DNA of 64,000 bases, taken from Chrysogorgia sp. JL179-B06. Lineage: Eukaryota; Cnidaria; Anthozoa; Scleralcyonacea; Chrysogorgiidae. The notes beneath the pieces are model-generated. The model had not been told where the DNA came from, did no database searches, and worked only from the letters and a program-made list of their open reading frames with translations. Location of the stretch: positions 124,001-188,000 of the forward strand of contig JAYKKM010000066.1 in NCBI GenBank assembly GCA_035772405.1. The letters are read 5' to 3'. Shown here piece by piece: positions 61,413-64,000 of the stretch (position 1 is the stretch's first letter; each line of letters opens with the position of its first letter). Both the position numbers and the translations under genes were made by a program.

Positions 61413-61501
61413 ATACTGAAGAGACTGTTGCTGTGCTTCTGTTACAAACCCTACTTAAAGATCGTGGAGGAAATGGCTCTGAACTTATTAAGATTTGTTC
61501 G
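61413..61501 (+). CDS. Orphan internal exon (89 nt)
   Basis: A pyrimidine-rich TTTCTTGCCTTAG acceptor and a TTCG/GTAAGA donor flank an open block reading DTEETVAVLLLQTLLKDRGG and NGSELIKIC. The borders are strong and the composition protein-like. Neighbouring exons were not found and the family is unknown. Confidence 0.45.
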
Positions 61502-61504
61502 GTA

Positions 61505-61506
<2 letters not shown>

Positions 61507-61541
<35 letters not shown>
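61507..61541. repeat. (TA)n microsatellite
   Basis: About 17 TA units begin six bases after the donor of the orphan exon. Confidence 0.95.
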
Positions 61542-61542
<1 letters not shown>

Positions 61543-62824
61543 TGTATATTGCTCATATAATAAACAAAATTGTACTGAAATTTTATTATATACAATATTG
61601 TATTGTAAAATTTCAAATGTCTGATAATATAATAGACCCAAATTGCGAAGATTTACACAAATATCATGGTTATTGATTTTTCAGCTGCATAGGACTCTCA
61701 CTTCTGACTCTCCTCTACACTCAAATATTGCAATATGAAGGTTTACCTAACCTAAAAATAAAAGTTTTAAATAGAAGAAAACACGAGAAAGATTCCAAAT
61801 GTTAAATGTACTGGTGATACCTAACACAAGTGCGTGTGTAAAGGTCTATTTACACAATACGATTTGTAGTATACAATTGTCAACATTTGTCTTCGATAAA
61901 ACACTTAAAATGGTATTTGTATATTGGTATGTCTAAAATTTCCATATACCAAGAAATTCTAGTGTGACAAAGTCATACCGACAAATCAATGGAATTCAAT
62001 ACTTTCAATATTTTCAGTATGCCTGTATTAACCATTGGCTACAATATATTAAATGTGACTTGCAGCTTGGTCATTTTAACATGGTAAACTGTTTGCTACT
62101 CAAGTTTTTAGCACAAACTCAGAAAATTGCTCAGGGTCGGGCATTAGATAATACAGTTATCTGAGCCTCGTTCCCTTTGGGCAGCAACAAAAGGCAGGTC
62201 AGGGGGACAGGTGCAATTGAATTGCCACTCCCCCCATAGCATTGCATGTTGTTCGAGTGTGATTCGATCATGGAGGAGTTTAAGCCTTAAGTCTACAGCC
62301 TACGGTAGACAAATTTAGCAGAATGACATACCTAGGAGGTAAAGGATTAACACCAGTGCCTTGTAAATAGTATTTATATAATAATTTGATATTTGAAAAC
62401 ACTGAATATTGCTGTTATTGCTTTCATATTTCCGCCAGGACCGGAGATTTGCCCCCTGCATTTCAACCCCGCAGCGGGGAATTAGCATCATTTTGGGAAA
62501 AATTGTCAAATGCCCGATGGTTGGCCGGGGGGGGGGGGGATGGGCACGCTTGGATTTGACTGATACATAATACCGGGATAAGATTCTGGGTATATTATAG
62601 GAATAATGGGGGAACATCAAAGAAAGCTTTCAGATTTCTTTGACGACTCATACCTGTATATATGTTTACTTATACTGTATGTTATAAATACCAGTCCAGT
62701 GGTCTGGTTGGACTAACTGGAGTGGTAAATGTATGTATAAAACTGGGCATCAATACACTGTACACCCAGTTTTTTGATAAGAAAACTTTCTAATTATTTA
62801 AAAAGTTGGTTAATTTATATTACA
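61542..62824. other. Gene-free stretch
   Basis: No exon recognised. A short poly-G run (62,527-62,539) is the only unusual feature. Confidence 0.3.
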
Positions 62825-62976
62825 TACATAAATGACCAATTCATAAATACATTTTATCTATAAATAATATATGCATGTAGGCACTGACCACTACAGGCAG
62901 TACATAAATGACCAATTCATAAATACATTTTATCTATAAATAATATATGCATGTAGGCACTGACCACTACAGGCAG
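62825..62976. repeat. Two-copy 76-bp tandem duplication
   Basis: TACATAAATGACCAATTCAT...CCACTACAGGCAG occurs twice head to tail (62,825-62,900 and 62,901-62,976) with no difference seen, indicating a recent duplication. Confidence 0.95.
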
Positions 62977-63460
62977 TTGCTCTTTGGCCATCATGGTCCA
63001 GGAGGAGAAGGGGGTATCGTCACCCGAGGAGGGAATTTACGGGAGTTAGTGTTTTTGGTCAAGTTTGGTGCGCTGATTTCAAAAATCGATGTTATACGGG
63101 GAATTAACGGGGCCTTCAGCCTCGTTTTCACGAATTTAGCCTCGTTTTGGTGCAAATTGAGAAAACAGCAAAACAGCATTGTTACTACATGGTAAATGTG
63201 ATAAACGTTACCAATTGCAATAAATTATAGGACACTGAATCCAAATTGAAAATCAGGTGGAAAATTTGGGCATTTTAAACCTCGTTTTGGTGTAAAGCCT
63301 CGTTTTGGTGTTAAGTAGCGCCCTCGCAACCTACAACGTTTGGATCTGAGATTCAGTATAAATACTTGTTAAAACACTCAAACGACGTTCTGAGAGCGCT
63401 TATTATCTCATTTGGGGCTACGTTACAACTTCGTATCCATGGCCTGCCAGCCCAATATTT
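62977..63460. other. Gene-free stretch
   Basis: Contains several CCTCGTTTT(GGTG/CACG) direct repeats (about 63,119, 63,143, 63,281 and 63,298), otherwise unstructured. Confidence 0.35.
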
Positions 63461-64000
63461 TCAAGATGGCGGCGGTACCGGGCTCTCCAAATTAATTACC
63501 AGGTGGTCTGCCTGTCGAAAGAGGAAGGCAACATAATTTGCTCTCATGATGTGGTAACGCAGGTTGCTTTCACATGGAGGCATCAGGCTAAGGTCTACGA
63601 TTTTATGATCCTTGTTGAATTTCTGCCAGAAGACTTTTCGTCGAGTGTCGTTGACTGACGTCAGGCGTGGATGGCCATAAAGAGAGCAGACAAACCTTTC
63701 TAATCCTTGCACTAATTCACTGTTTGGCGCGACTTCGTCACCGAGAGAAGCAAATAGATTGACAAACGCGTTATTCTTCAGTACCACTTTCCAGATTACT
63801 TGCTTTCCCTTTCGAAAAAAGGAAGAAACATAGTCATTCCCGGAAAATGCATGCATTCCCAATAGTGCTTTTCTCTGCTTCGTGGACAACTCGGAAGATG
63901 TTACATCGATTATTTTTCTGCTTTTCCCATTGCCATTGTCAATCAAAATCTGCACATCGAGGAAGTCGTGTCCCAGAAACAAGGCAATAATGTCGATATC
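63461..64000 (-). CDS. Second PIN/CXC-family protein, partial
   Basis: The frame enters from the right edge reading DIDIIALFLGHDFLDVQ, the DTD-type acidic motif of the putative PIN-like domain. It continues with KQRKALLGMHAFSGNDYVSS, FFRKGKQVIWKVV and a C-terminal helical region (WQKFNKDHKIVDLSLMPPCE, MRANYVAFLFRQADH). The GMHAFSGND-x-VS block corresponds to the region after the PIN-like motifs in the element at 19.4-25.2 kb. It stops at 63,461 before any CXC cluster, so either the C-terminus is in another exon or this is a truncated copy. Confidence 0.55.
   Translation of the reverse strand, partial: DIDIIALFLGHDFLDVQILIDNGNGKSRKIIDVTSSELSTKQRKALLGMHAFSGNDYVSSFFRKGKQVIWKVVLKNNAFVNLFASLGDEVAPNSELVQGLERFVCSLYGHPRLTSVNDTRRKVFWQKFNKDHKIVDLSLMPPCESNLRYHIMRANYVAFLFRQADHLVINLESPVPPPS

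Overview
The window is AT-rich animal DNA, consistent with an early-branching invertebrate such as a sponge or cnidarian. The clues are spliced exons, several families of non-LTR retrotransposons, foldback and terminal-inverted-repeat (TIR) elements, microsatellites, and a Polinton/Maverick. No species assignment is possible from sequence alone. Host genes are sparse and most of the window is transposable elements, many nested inside each other.

Region by region. 1-4.4 kb holds a decayed transposase-like fragment, a decayed exon, a GATA microsatellite and a run of foldback elements. 4.4-7.8 kb holds the clearest host gene, a three-exon CIDE-N-domain gene on the minus strand whose second intron is packed with palindromes and inverted repeats. 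8.7-10.5 kb holds tandem repeats and minisatellites. 10.5-14.2 kb is a CR1/L2-like LINE (minus). 14.7-15.2 kb holds exons of an unrecognised coiled-coil protein. 15.3-17.7 kb is a three-copy array of a ~655-bp unit carrying a recurring TTTGGCACAA motif. 17.9-27.8 kb is a second LINE split by a 5.8-kb TIR element that encodes a broken, ~1500-residue protein with a PIN-like nuclease signature and a C-terminal CXC cysteine cluster. 29.5-35.9 kb is a decayed hAT-like gene interrupted by a 9-bp-TSD TIR element, which is itself interrupted by a nearly full-length LINE. 36.0-37.05 kb is a small TIR element.

The centrepiece is a complete Polinton/Maverick at 37,959-55,463. It has AG...CT termini, 327-bp TIRs that look identical, and a perfect 6-bp target duplication (CAATTA). 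The left block (minus strand) carries the DNA-packaging ATPase, double-jelly-roll capsid protein, a membrane-anchored structural protein, retroviral-type integrase with chromodomain, and a candidate minor capsid protein. The middle block (plus strand) carries a large structural-type protein, a phage-fibre-like adhesin, a two-helix membrane protein, a Bro-N/VRR-NUC/zinc-finger fusion, several small membrane or coiled-coil proteins and a zinc-ribbon protein. The right block (minus strand) is protein-primed DNA polymerase B, whose 5' coding end lies inside the TIR. Almost every gene is preceded, within about 25 bp of its ATG, by a TATAGTATA-like motif, which suggests one element-wide promoter class. 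Each TIR begins with a 218-bp imperfect palindrome. Several core genes carry a single frameshift or stop although the TIRs look identical, so either this is a young defective copy or the assembly has indel errors.

55.5-64 kb contains a KDZ-type transposase relic with introns, a Penelope-like fragment, an HMG-box-like exon, an orphan exon, tandem repeats, and at the right edge a second member of the PIN/CXC element family.
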